A stretch of DNA of 64,000 bases from Thysanoteuthis rhombus (taxonomy: Eukaryota > Mollusca > Cephalopoda > Oegopsida > Thysanoteuthidae): assembly GCA_963457665.1 (NCBI GenBank), contig OY735213.1, forward strand, positions 51,516,785-51,580,784, read 5' to 3'. The translations under genes were made by a program, and so were the position numbers. The notes beneath the pieces were generated by a model. The model searched no databases, was not told where the DNA came from, and saw only the letters and a list, made by a program, of their open reading frames with translations. Of this stretch, positions 1-12,262 are shown piece by piece (position 1 is the first letter of the stretch; every line of letters starts with the position of its first letter).

Positions 1-469
1 GTTTCAATAAACAGTTTCATTAAACAACACTTATCGTTTGTTTTAGATTTAGGACTAATAACTGCTGTAACAGTTTTGAGGAGTAGTTTGATAAGTAAAT
101 TATACTTATGAGGTTTACAGTATTTATATATTTTTGGGTTCGATGACAAACAAACAAAAAAATGGAACAGATTTTTTAGTCAGGGGATTGTTCGTCTTTA
201 GAATCATGATGTTGTTTTAGATAGCTAAACACTAATAACCTCCTGGCTAAATAATTGTTTCCTTTCTGATAATATGTATAATGACAACAACAGAAATGAA
301 AATTATGACTGCAATAATAATTATGAACTGCTCAAACCTCAAAATATATCAACACAGTAACCCTCCATTGATATAATTTAACAATCAAACAACCTCAAAA
401 AATAACTTAGCTGTCATTAGTCTTAAATCTAAAACCCCCTAAAAGGATGTATACGAGTGTAATATCATT

Positions 470-705
470 GTGGCCCCACAAACGGCCTGCCTGACTAACC
501 ATCCGAGTGGGCTACAGACTCTTCTCACTTAGCTCGTCTCTATTTATGTACATCTCCTGGCCACATTTTTGTGGCTGCAACCTTGAAAATCAGCATGAGT
601 ACATCACTAGGTATCATCAGGAAAATGCTTTTTTTCTTTTTAAATAAAAAATGCTTTTTCGGGTCTCTGTGATCATTTCAGACCAACAATGTTTTAGATG
701 GTTAG
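470..705 (-). repeat. Family B interspersed repeat
   Basis: Minus-strand copy containing GTGGGCTACAGACTCTTCTC, GCAACCTTGAAAATCAGCAT and a half-site with TTTAAATAAAAAATGC. Family B is about 0.4 kb, + sense starting TATCCGTACCTCRCATGAAT. Confidence 0.7.
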
Positions 706-799
706 TTCTGGTTCACATGTTTGCTATGGTGTTTAATATATATACAATATGGATATATCTATAATATCATTGTGCTTGATCCTACTTGCATTCAGTAAT

Positions 800-1085
800 G
801 ACATAATGGAGTGGTTAGGTAGTTTAATAAGAGGGTTGAGAAAAAAAGAGAGTAAAAAAAGGTAGTTTGGTAGTTTAATAAGAAGGTAAGAGAAAAGGCA
901 GAAAAGAAAGTTTGGTAGGTTGATAAGAGGGTTGGAAGAGAAGAGGCAGAAAAGAAAGCTAGGTGGTTTGATAAGAGAGAATGAAGGAAGGGAAGAGAGA
1001 CAAAATTAGGTAGTGTAATAAGAGGGTAGGAAGGGAGAGGAAAATAAGTTAGTTTAAAAAGGAGAGGGGAGAAAAAGTTTGGCTG
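800..1085 (-). repeat. Degenerate minisatellite (family H)
   Basis: Six or more irregular units of GGTAGTTTAATAAGAGGGT followed by a purine-rich run, about 40-45 bp each. On the minus strand the unit is ACCCTCTTATTAAACTACC, as at 11.2-11.4 and 22.7-22.8 kb. Confidence 0.75.
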
Positions 1086-1944
1086 TTTACTGAGAGGTAG
1101 AAAGATTTCCACATATAAAACTAATCCATGGTTGTACAACATTTTAATAAAAATGTATTGGCAATGAAGTTTGAAAGGGATAAGGGAGAGAATGTGAAGA
1201 TACAGGCGAAGGATGAGAGAAGGATTCAGGCATGTGATAATGGATTATCTTTGTTGTCAACACCCATGGAATTTCCCTGGGTTCAGCTAGTTACACTATT
1301 ATTCAGTTTGTGTATATATAACCATTATGCTTCAAATTGTTATACATCTTAACTTGTTCATTCCTACTAAAATTGTACTTATTTGAAAATTATTTGTGTT
1401 TCACCTGCTAGAACCAAATAATGAATTAATCCTCTAAATTAATATACAGTTTGTAAAGTTTCACTTTGTTTTCTTGTGGCGTTAGCAGTTTCTTTTCATG
1501 ATTAACTAAAATAGAGAAAAAGAAAAGAACTTAAACTAGACCCTCTGCCCTTCGCAGCCACCTCACAAGAGGTTGATTAGGGTAAGAATGGAAGATACCA
1601 ACTACAATACGGTGGGCTGGGGTTAAAGAAGCACCACAGGGTCATTCGTAGGCTCCAGCTAAGTAAAATATCATAAATTCTTGAACTGTCTGAAGTACTA
1701 AGTCAAGGTCCAGATCCCAAGTTTAGTAAAAGTGACCATCTGCTCTCAGCAAACAAGCAAAACAAAAACTATTTTCCTACCTTTGCTACTAATGCTAATA
1801 ATATTCGCCTCCAAATTGTTATATACGTTAATATGAAATTCTCAATTTTTCTAAAAACGCTAGACTTGTGAAGGAAGATTATATATTTCACTGATAGCTA
1901 CACGGGGAGAGGTGATCTGGACTTATTTTAAGATAAAACCTAAT

Positions 1945-2480
1945 AAGTAGGCAAAGATTTTTTTTTCTCCCACAGGGCATTGATCTGGGCACCCAGCCGG
2001 CTACACAGTCAGGTCAATAGAGGCAGCGGACCTCTGCTTCATCAGAGTGTCTGGGATCTCTGCTTAAAGTTACAGGTAGCTCTACTATCTGGTGTATCTG
2101 CGTCTAGAAATCATGGACAGCCATTCTATCCGCAGGTTCTGTGCTTAGAGGTGCAGACAGCCATACTGTCTCGATTCTTCTCCAAAGGGATATTACAATT
2201 CTATAACCAGCTTGGCATCTACCAACTGCTCATTGTTCGCGTGCTGTGGTTCAATCACAGGCAAGCCATACTGTTGGAATACTTTTGCAAAGGGGAGGCA
2301 AACCCCTTCAGCAAGCACGCATCTATCAGGAGGAGGACGCTCCTGTCAAACCTATGACATTGAAATCCTGCTCCTATCCCTGCCACTTGGTTTAAAGGGT
2401 GGGCTTGACCCTGGGCAAGCTGGCCTCACCTTAAAAATCTATTCCTCAGACTAGAGGTAAAATCAGCCGTCTATGCTGTG
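1945..2480. other. GC-richer unclassified block
   Basis: Higher G+C than its surroundings; contains related motifs such as CTCTGCTT, GCAGACAGCCATACTGTCTC and GGACAGCCATTCTATCCGCA. A 125-codon frame (1980-2357) and an overlapping 80-codon frame exist, but neither resembles a protein I know. A repeat or decayed element is more likely than a gene. Confidence 0.4.
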
Positions 2481-2889
2481 GCAATCTCTCCCAAAGATCT
2501 TTGACCACAAAGCCAAGCCATTCATTCGTTCATTCATTATTTAATCTCCATGTGCTTTTCAGCCTTTCTCTTCTCCCCCTCTACCTGCCATTGCAATTTA
2601 CTGAACAAAAATAAGAATGCAAGAAGATGCTTATGCTTGAATGGGAGCAAAAGAGACCCAGCCTTTGCTTCAAATGTCATTCATTTGTTACTATTCCCTC
2701 CTAAATCCTGAAAATTAAGTTATAGTAGTAGACAGGAAATGTAGACAGATATCATAAGTTACCAATGATAATGACAACAGATATTTCATTTTCCTTTACA
2801 GGTTTTTATAATTAACATAGATACATTTTCTGGGTGATGAAGTACATTACTGAAATTGCAGAACTAAATATGTATGATTAATGAACATA

Positions 2890-3275
2890 TCGTACCTCAT
2901 ATAAAAAAAATCACCATTGCCTGTGCATGTACCAGGACTAATTATGAAAGAATTGCCTAAAAAAAAAAAAAGAAAAGATAGATCTTCTATCTAAAATATC
3001 TAAAAGAAGATACCAACACACGATTTGGGCATTAATGGTCCTAAATGACATTAGAGATACCAAAAAGCACTTTTTAAAAAGAAAACAAAAACTGTTTTTA
3101 GATGATACCCAGTGGTATACTCATGGTAATTTCCGAGGTTATAGCCCCCAAAATGGGACCAGGAACACTCGGAGACACATGGACACAGAAGAGAAGAATC
3201 TGTAGCCCATTTGGCTGGTTGGTTGTGCAGGCCATTTGTTGGGCTACACTGATTCACTATCTTAGTTGTCAGCTT
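2890..3275 (+). repeat. Family B interspersed repeat
   Basis: From CGTACCTCATATAAAA through TGTACCAGGACTAATTATGA and GTAGCCCATTTGGCTGGTTG to GGGCTACACTGATTCACTAT. Confidence 0.74.
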
Positions 3276-3554
3276 CTATAACATTTCCATGGGTCCAGTC
3301 AGTACCACATAATTTCACCAAGATGATTTTATTTTACAAATGATGAATACAGTCGTCTATTGACTTATGTCTGACCAACTAACGTCCTTATAAGGGGTTA
3401 ATAAGAATTTTCAAACTTGAAAAAGGCATGCTATACTGTATAACATTTTCTGTTTGTCTTGAAGGCGTATGACACACCAGCATCCAGCATAAATCATGTT
3501 CCGCACAGTCTTTTATTTGAGTGTATCAGGTTGGTTGAGATCTGTAAATATATT

Positions 3555-3728
3555 CAGGTATACCTAGGTTAGTGCAGCTAATTTGTTCCAAAATTTTCCA
3601 TACTGCTAAAAAATGTACTGTTCGAGATCTCATAATTTTTTTGGTGTTTTTCAGCTTATCGTTACTTTAATTACATTAATTAGTGCTGCAATACCTTAAC
3701 CACACTTCATCGAAACCACAAGGTATTG

Positions 3729-3730
<2 letters not shown>
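3555..3730. mobile_element. Pogo/Tigger-like miniature element (family C)
   Basis: Starts CAGGTATACCTAGGTTAGTG and ends CCACAAGGTATTGCT, directly followed by a long (AT)n tract, the same arrangement as at 56.6-57.0 kb. Confidence 0.55.
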
Positions 3731-3777
<47 letters not shown>

Positions 3778-3807
3778 CATATATATTTACACATATATGT
3801 GTGTCTG

Positions 3808-3841
<34 letters not shown>

Positions 3842-4085
3842 CATGTACATGCATATGTGTGTGTGTGCATGTACATGCATATGTGTGTGTGTGCATGTAC
3901 ATACATATATCTGTGTGTGTGTGTGCATACATATATCTGTGTGTGCGTGTGCATACATATATCTGTGTGTGCATGTACATACATATATCTGTGTGCATGT
4001 ACATATATTTATGTGTTTGTACATCTACGTACATTTGTGGGTGTCTGCACATATGTGTGTGTGCGTGTGTGTTTATATATTAAAT
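3731..4085. repeat. (AT)n followed by a TG-rich minisatellite
   Basis: (AT)n at 3731-3770, then about ten irregular units of (GT)n with GCATGTACAT and GCATACATATATCT up to about 4085. Long open frames on both strands here are simple-repeat artefacts. Confidence 0.9.
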
Positions 4086-4683
4086 TCATATATATTTATG
4101 TGTATCTTTTTATCATCACTGTACAATACAGTGCAATGCAATATTGTAATTATGGCATTAAACATATGTATGTTCAATATAGAAATTTAGATGTATATGT
4201 ATGTTTTATGGTATCTTATTTTGTGCAGTGTGTATATTTCACTCCACTCTATAGTGGTTGAGTCCCGTCCATACTTCCAGAACATAACCTGGACATGAGT
4301 CGATGCCTGGCTATAGTAACCAATAGAATTTCAGATGATGACTAGACTTTAGATTTAGATTGGTTAATCCATAACAATGTTCCAAGTTCTCTCCACTGTG
4401 CTGACTCATGGATTGAAAAGACACTGCTTTAACATTGCGTTTTCCGATCTATGAGTCATTGTGACCAAACTTCTAAAATGTCATTACTGAATGAGATGCA
4501 CAAAACATTTTGTGGAGAGTTCTAGCAAGGGGAGGAAATCAACCAATCCACAGGTTGTCTACAACATGATTGCTGTTTATGCAGGGCAAAATTGATGAAG
4601 TCCATTGCATAACATTTCTTGAGGGCTTTTCTATTTTTGTATTTTGCGATTATTTCCTAGCAAATCAAAACAAAAATAAAGCA

Positions 4684-4920
4684 GGTCTGGTTAGTTACTC
4701 AATAGAAACTATCATGGACCAACTGCTTTTGGTAGCATTCCGTAATAGGGCTGATCAATTAAAACATTGGAAAAAAAGGGTGATTGATGAAGTTACTGCT
4801 CTCTCATTTTGTTTGACAGTGATCACTGAAAAAATCTGAATTTTCCGAAAATCAAGCGTGAATGCTGTCAGATTCAAACTAATTGACCGATTTAGCATAA
4901 ACTTACATGGTGAATTACCC
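4684..4920 (+). repeat. Family A interspersed repeat (5' part)
   Basis: Begins GGTCTGGTTAGTTACTCAAT, continues through GTGATCACTGAAAAAATCTG and TTTAGCATAAACTTACAT. Family A is the commonest repeat here: about 0.45 kb, 5' end AGGTCTGGTTAGTCACTCAA, 3' end TGGTTGACAGTTTCTAATA. Confidence 0.75.
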
Positions 4921-4961
4921 ATTAACATTGATTAATGAGAATATTTTTCTGTTATCAATTG

Positions 4962-5333
4962 ATAAAAACCATCAAGTGACCAACGTCTTTTAGCAGCATG
5001 CCATGTTGAGAGTGATCAATTAAAACATTAGACAAAGTGTGATCAATAAAGTTACTTCTCTCACCTTTTTTTGGGCTGTGATCACTGAAAAAAAAGTCTG
5101 AACTTAAGAAAAATCAAGCAGATACAAACAAAGGGATCAATTTAGCATAAAGTTAGATTGCAAAGTGAACCCCTCCCCATTAAAAACCCTCCTAAAAAGC
5201 AATGTCTTTTTCTGTAGACATAATAAGGAGTAAATGTTTAAAATTTCAGCCCTTTAGCTACATTGGTGCAGCCTGCATGGATGAAAAAATGATAGAAACC
5301 TATGTTGACAGAATTGGTTGACAGTTTCTAATA
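4962..5333 (+). repeat. Family A interspersed repeat
   Basis: Second copy directly after the first, same orientation, from AACCATCAAGTGACCAACG to TTGGTTGACAGTTTCTAAT. Confidence 0.75.
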
Positions 5334-5569
5334 TGTATAAAATTATGATGTTTAATATGAAGTCCTTTATGGATCAATAATCTATCTTTATTCAATCACT
5401 GAAAAACATTTAAACTGAAGAATACATTTTATAGACTTAGGGGTTGGGGCGGCACTAAAATTTCTGCTGTTAGCACTGATCGATGTTCGTATGAGATTAT
5501 ATAGAATTAATCCTTGGATGTGCAAAAAGCTTTTATACAAATGTATTCTAAAAAATTACATGATTGTGA

Positions 5570-5885
5570 TTGTCAACCAAAACTGTCATCATCATCAATG
5601 TAGGTTTCTTCAGTTTTTCAAGTGATTCTGGCTGGATATAGATGTATTGTGTCTACAGGCCACACCAACGTTGCTACAGGGTTGGAAATTTCATTATATT
5701 CACTCCTTATAATGTCTAGAAAAAAACTTTTTTCTGATCTTGAGAATCTACCCCCAAAATAAATTTTTTAAGGAGGCGAGTTCAATTTACAGTGTAAGTT
5801 TCTGCTAAATTGGTCCTTGAGTTTCTGTCCAACATCATTTAGGATTGCTTTTTGAATTTTTTTTACTGGACCACTTTCCTTACGT
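5570..5885 (-). repeat. Family A interspersed repeat
   Basis: Minus-strand copy opening with GTCAACCAAAACTGTCATCA; includes TCACTCCTTATAATGTCTAG, the complement of the AAGGAGTAAATG block. Confidence 0.7.
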
Positions 5886-6343
5886 TGTTCCAAAAAGGTC
5901 TCTAACTGTTCATTGCTTTTTACTGACACTAAAATATTTTTATGTTTTTGTTTTGTAACATAGAGCACTTACAAGATAAAAGCCATCATAAACCATGAAT
6001 AATTATGCAACATAACAATCTAAGTTCTATCTGAATATTTAAATTAATTCTACTAAAAACGTTTTTGATAAAATAGACTCCAAAGATTGAAGTCATATTT
6101 GATTTTTTAATATATTGTACATTTCCAAGATTTTAGATATATATCTGGAAAATTTTGATGTTTTTTTTTTCAACTCAATTTTAGGTGTAAACTTTAGAAT
6201 AGAGTTGGCAACACTGTGTTTGCTAGATGTTCACACAAGAAACGAGGATGTGCATCTATGCTCTGACTTTCAGGCTTGTATTAATTAACAGCAATTGTTA
6301 ACGATTTTTGTCTTCGTCAACTTTGAAAAAAAAAAAATTGTTA

Positions 6344-6787
6344 TGACTGTCAACAAAAACTGTCAACACAGGTTTTTTTTCAGTTTTTGAGTTATCTTCT
6401 CTGGCTGGCTATGTATGTATATATCATCACTTCGGACTGTACCAATGGAGCTAGAGGGCTGACAATTTAAACTTTTAATCTTTATTATGTCTAGAAACCC
6501 CCACTTTTTTTTTTTAAAAGGCATGCCTTTAGATAGGTTTTTAGTGGGTGGATGCAATTTGTAATTTAAGTTCATGTTAAATCGATATCTCAGTTTTCAG
6601 CATTCACACTTGTTTTTGAAAATTGAAACTTTTTTTCTGTCATCATTTCCCAGCAAAAGGCGGAAGAAGTAACTTATTCAATGATCACCCCTTTTTCCAA
6701 ATTTTCTTTCATTGATCACCCCCAACACGGACTGCCAAATGACGTTGGTCATGTGACGGTTCCTATTGAGTGACTAACCAGACCTAT
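6344..6787 (-). repeat. Family A interspersed repeat, nearly full length
   Basis: From GACTGTCAACAAAAACTGTC to TATTGAGTGACTAACCAGAC. Confidence 0.75.
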
Positions 6788-6989
6788 CTGTTTGTTTTTA
6801 TTCTCGTAAGCCTTTGCATTATGATTTTCGCAAATATCACCTTGTGAATGACTCAGCCATATTTCCATAGTGATCGGCTTCATCTCTGCAGCCAGCAACG
6901 TTGGTTCTCTGCAGATATTGCTAAACACATTCTTTGAACATAACCAGGTCTTCCTAATCCATAACATATCGGGACTTCTTTAAGAAAAC

Positions 6990-7130
6990 ATAATCAACAA
7001 GAAATCACGCAGAGAGTGCAAACCTCTGCCAACCTCATTGTTACTAAAAACTGAATGAAAATCAGATCACAAATTGTTACGATTCAAGGGAGGTGACTGT
7101 AAAAATTCCTAGATTCGCTCTAGAATTCAA
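6990..7130 (-). repeat. Family D repeat fragment
   Basis: CACGCAGAGAGTGCAAACCT then CTGCCAACCTCATT is the complement of the 28.8 kb terminus. Confidence 0.55.
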
Positions 7131-7259
7131 TTATTACTCCTTCAGCCCACTCTTCAACAAAATGTCTTTAACATTCATTGTGAACTCTTTGCAATAACCT
7201 GTGGACAGACACAAGTGAATATACATATACCCCTTCCAACTTCATTAATCGAGGTAAAA

Positions 7260-8315
7260 AAAATTGTCTATAATATTCTGTGCCATTATGATAGGGAAAA
7301 TAAAGGAGAAACCATCTGACCCTTAAAAATTAGACTTGAAGAAAATTAATGAAGTATAATCTGAGTTGATGCCATGAAGTCAACCATAGCAGTGGTCAAC
7401 AGAACACTATTTTCAAAGCTCACTGCTATGCAAATCTCTATTATCGAAGTATATAGAATGCGAATTGTATTCCTTATATTTCATATACAGCATCATTTTT
7501 GATGGCGTGGGTAAACTAGAGTCTTATAATTTTCATTTAGTTTTCAATTCTTGGATGAGTGTGCAATCTGAGAAAGTATCTTAGTAAATCTCTGCTAATC
7601 TCAGAAAAATTATCATCCTTACTTACAATCCCAACCAGCTTTCTTTTAACTAGGGTTCTGCGAGGGGTTGTTTGAAGTCCTGAAAACAATTTTATATGTG
7701 GATGAAATGAAGCAGCTGACAGTATTTCAGAGGAAGGTGGAATTCATGTATGTTTATTGGAAGTTTGACCCCTTACTAAGTATTTTTGGTAATTATTTGG
7801 AATCAAGGTTCCTTTTGAGTTCTTATATTTTCTATATAAGTATAAAAAGTATATAAAAAACATCAATTTTATGAAAGGTAAGCTAAGCTCATCAATATTG
7901 TTTTCAAGAAACTGATTTCCATTTCATCTTTTTTATGAAATGTCCTTTTGGTGAGAGGGGACTGAAAAAAAAAGAATATCTTAGAATAGTTTGCAAAATG
8001 AGTGAATTTGTGCAAAACTATCTTCCTGTTCTTTCTAGAATACTAACAGTTACTTTTTGATTAAAATACGTATAGATTTTTTGTCTCTAACTTTGAAAAA
8101 AGTCAATGTTCCAACTTTTGTTAGGATTATCCAATCTCATCTTTCCAATGGGAAGAGACTGAAAAGAGAGGCTCTCTTTCATTGCAGATATTGTATATTA
8201 CACCTGAAGAAGACTATAAAATCAATTGGCCAAGAAAGGGTTTGGATTATCAGAACAAAAGTTGGAAGACTGAGTCAAGGGTTTCTTCAGTTTAAGAAAG
8301 TTGAGAAAGGTTGGT
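7260..8315. other. No gene or classified repeat seen
   Basis: AT-rich sequence with short chance frames (62 codons at 7668, 101 codons at 8057) lacking any recognised motif. Confidence 0.5.
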
Positions 8316-8708
8316 CCCAACCTGGGGTCACCAAACTTTTCAGATCATCAATCCCTTCATAGAATGCTTAATTCCTCATCAAACCCCAGGCAGTGGTTCT
8401 GGAAGAAATCAATCAAAGGTACCAACACCACATCCTAAAATGTACCAAATCTTCCAAAAATTTACCAAATCTATAGTATAAAACTTGGGAGATATATATA
8501 TAAAACTTGGGAGATTAATGAAAAATCAGTAATGAAATATGAAGCAAACAAGAATATGTATCAAAAGATGTAAAACTCACCAAATATTTAATAGACTTCT
8601 CACGGTATCTATTGACCCTCTTTCAATCCCCTCCAAGCATGTATCCACCCCTTGGATTGTCTCATTGACCCACAGAGGTTAGAATTGACCACTTTGGCAA
8701 CCACTGGT
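8316..8708. mobile_element. Possible hAT-like element
   Basis: Left end CCCAACCTGGGGTCACCAAA; right end complement CCAGTGGTTGCCAAAGTGGT. CCCTTCATAGAATGCTTAAT follows the left end. Contains a short direct duplication (AAAACTTGGGAGAT, twice near 8480-8515). No transposase. Confidence 0.45.
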
Positions 8709-10375
8709 CTAAATAGTTGTTTAGCTCTTCTTAGTAAAAAAGCAAAAAAATTGTTTTAGAATGAAAAGATAATTCAAACAGTTATGTTAATCTCGATGCT
8801 GCATGAAAATTAAAAATTGTTGGGGGGCAGAAATTTTTAATTCTATATCTGACAAATCAAAAATTGCTATATTCTCAATTGCAAAAACAGTTAATAACAC
8901 TTATAATTAAAAGGTAACAAAAAAAATGCTTTTAATTATGGAGGGAAATCTTTAATTAGAATTTATGATTGCAGATCTAATTAGAGTGCCTAATTAGTGT
9001 TTTTCATCATTCTCATTTTGTCACTTATATTGATTTGCATTAAACAACAGATATTAAAAAGACTTGTTTAGAATATAAACTTTAAATAGAATCACAGCTA
9101 TCTAAACTAACTTAAATTTACAAACCTAAATGCTGTAGAATAGAATAATGATAAAAAATATGAAACCCTTTTGCAAATTGGATAAAAAAATATCATCTAT
9201 AAGTGCAGGGAAAGTAACTCTGATCAGAAAATATTTTCTTGATTTAAGATTTGATTCATTTATATGAATTCAAGGGTTAAAAAATTAGAAAGGTTTTCAT
9301 CTTGTTGCTTGATATCATCTGTCAATTTATTCAGGTTATATTAAAAATAAGATTCAGATTAATGATGATAATTTATGGCAGAAAAAAGTATGGTGTCATT
9401 ATTTCATGAATTATTCAGTTTAATATCATTGTTGTTTTTAACAATATTTTTGCCAATGTATTCTTTGGCATTTGTTCTAAATAAAACAATAAAAAAGAGG
9501 CTACTAATACAAATAATTCATGATATAGCTACGATAATATTTTCAAGCTAATCATACATATTTGGAATTGTCTGGGTTGAGCAACAGACTTAGTTTCCTC
9601 ATTTCAAGTCTTTTGTCCGCAATCCATTAATGTGGGTTGTAGTACACTGGGTGCTTGAAAGCCTGGGACAAATGAATGTTTCCTGAGAGTAAATACCAAG
9701 GCAAATGTTCACTCATTACTTTATATATGCATCTCTTAGCCAAATCCACATCAGCTCATTATGTGTACTTCTTTGACCATATGATTCATGACATGTAGTG
9801 TTTTCATTCGATTATCTCATGTCACTGTGCATTGAGATGTGTCCTTTGATCATGCCATCTATAACCCTCTTCGATCAAACTACACCTGTGAATCTATCTT
9901 TGTATTTTCCAATACAGAAAACAATCATCTTTAGTACTCTATGACCAATATAGATGTCTGCTTGCTGAAAGATCATACTCACTTTCATATCCAGACTTTG
10001 GTGTGTACAAGATGCCCCTGCCCCTGGAATTTTAAAAAAGTCTGCGCATTTTGCAATTGCATCATAATTGCACAACTACTTTTGTTAACAGAGAATTGCG
10101 TAATTTTTGTATTTGATATTTTAGAGTAATATTTGGGTTTCACCTGAAATGTATTATTGTTTTGTAGCTGGTCCAGTTGAAACAACTGAATTATTGGCTG
10201 AATGCCTCTCATAAAAAATTACCATATTATCTTCTATTGTTTGTCTGTCCCTATTTTTAAAACATTTTTTTCTCATTATTGGGAATAACGATTGTTGAGA
10301 CATTGTTTATGATCATCGTTCCCTACTGCATGGAAAATAAATGCATTTTTCTGATCTGGCTGCGAATATGCTATT
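8709..10375. other. No gene or classified repeat seen
   Basis: AT-rich, short overlapping frames on both strands near 9875-10212 are not recognisable. Confidence 0.5.
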
Positions 10376-10790
10376 AGGAACAACAACATAGATTTCTTTG
10401 GTTTTTCGAGTTGGTCTGGCTGGCTGGTTGGCTGGCTGGCTACCTACCTATCTGTTTACAGTACGGATGATGCTTCATGACTGAAAATTTTGACATTTAC
10501 TCCTAACGTCAAGAATTTCTTTTTCACCCCCCCGCCCAGGTTTTTAGTTGGGAGTTCAATTTACGATGTGAGTTTATGCCTACTTGGTCTCTCAGCTTGT
10601 GTCTGAAAGAATTCACACTTGTTTTCTTGAAAATTCAGACTTTTTTTTAGTAATCACTGCCCAACAAAAAGTGAGAGAAGTGACTTATTTATAAATCACT
10701 CATTTTACCTATTTTTCTAGTTGATTACCCCCGTCATGGCAAAAGTTGTTGATTACATGATGGTTTCTTTTGAGTGACTGACCAGACCTG
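10376..10790 (-). repeat. Family A interspersed repeat, nearly full length
   Basis: From TAGGAACAACAACATAGATT to TTTGAGTGACTGACCAGACC; contains an expanded GGCTGGCTGGTTGGCTGGC run. Confidence 0.75.
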
Positions 10791-11177
10791 ATGTATTGTA
10801 GTATCATTTTTGTGACCATGAATCTTGTTTGGCTTCATTTTCTCTCCTTTCTTCTGTCTTTTTTTTTTTTTGTTGACTGTGATGACAAATCGAGTTATTA
10901 TGATTTGCAACAGAGAAGAAAAGAGCACAGTATAGTTTTTATTACTGATACAAACAAATGTTAGAACAAAGAAACAAGAGAAAAGGTTGTTCACATCTCA
11001 TTTCGTAATAAACAAATTGTAGTATTTAAGAGTGTTTATTTGTATAGTGGATATAGTATCGCAGACATAGTAGATGCGAATTCTTGCAATGAAAATGAAT
11101 TATGAAGATGTTTTTCTTCAAGTCCACCGCAGAAGATTTGCTAAAATTGTTTACTTCTAAAAAAAAAAAAAGCCACC

Positions 11178-11443
11178 CTAGCTTTCTTCTTTCCTCTCTA
11201 ACCTTCCTACCTATCTATTAAACTACATTACTTTTCTGTCCAATCCTTCCCCATCTTCTTGATAAACTAACTAATTTTTCTATTCTATCTCCTCTCTTCT
11301 GGTACCCTCTAATTAAACTAACTAGACTTTCCTGACTTGTACCCCCCTGATTAAATTGCCAAACCTTTCCCTACTTGTACCCTCTAATCAAACTAGCTAA
11401 ACTTTCCCTACTTGTACCTCCCTAATTAAACTACCTACTTGAA
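11178..11443 (+). repeat. Degenerate minisatellite (family H)
   Basis: Units such as TACCCTCTAATTAAACTAAC and TACCCTCTAATCAAACTAGC followed by TTTCCCTACTTG, about 40-55 bp apart. Confidence 0.75.
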
Positions 11444-11954
11444 AGGTAACCTTTGAAGGCAGGTAGGATAAACAAGCTGAATAATCTTATAGAAGACTTG
11501 CCATCACAATCAATAATTGAACTAACATAGCGTCAAAATTCAAAGAAATTCCATCGAGGGAAAAATATAGTCAGAATAAATTCTACTTATGACATCACCA
11601 GCATTTTCCACTGGAAAACATCTAAAATAGTGTAAAAGGAATCATGTAGATTCTGGAGAATTTTTCAAGGAGTATTTGTTGAATGTTGAAAAAGCTTTTT
11701 CCCCAAAAGATATCAAATATTGTCTTGTTTTCTTTCAGTCATATTAGTTGTATTTCTAACTTAAAAATAAGATTATGCATCTCCCTCTAAATTTGGTTTA
11801 AAAGTTCAAGAAATCTACTCATATATTATCCTATATGTGTGTCCATATTTTCATCCATAGTATTCGTCAAGGGAGATAATTATCAAATGATAATTATGAA
11901 GTATTCTTCCATAATTATGTTGTTTTACAAATGAAACCCTCGAAAGAAGAAGAA

Positions 11955-12262
11955 ATCTGGTGAAGCAATCTTGACCCTCAGAAAATCAGAGAAAAAACAG
12001 GAGTCAAAGACATCATAAAATCCACTAGAAAACTCAGATGGCAATGGGCTGGTTATGTAGCAAGGATGGCAGACAACCAATACCCAGAGATCATATGCAA
12101 AACCTTGGCCAGCAAAATATAATATGGTGTGACATACTAGACAATTTCAGACAGCACTGGCTCCACAACGCCCACTATAGAGATGTCTGTGAATCTTGAG
12201 GAAGGTCTCTGTCCAACGAAGTATGCTAGAAGGCTAGTAACGATGGTTGATCATAAATCAAA
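11955..12262 (+). mobile_element. RTE-like retrotransposon 3' fragment
   Basis: Encodes the tail GVKDIIKSTRKLRWQWAGYV followed by ARMADNQ, then a 3' untranslated stretch with GAAGGTCTCTGTCCAACGA, shared with the copies at 15.5, 40.3 and 48.8 kb. Confidence 0.75.

Noticed and set aside
1980..2454. 125-codon and 80-codon frames as a gene
   Set aside because: Overlap each other, no recognisable domain, no start context or splice structure; block looks repetitive.
3683..4261. Long overlapping open frames on both strands (up to 192 codons)
   Set aside because: Translations are Y/I/C/V/H-only strings from (AT)n and (GT)n repeats; no real protein.
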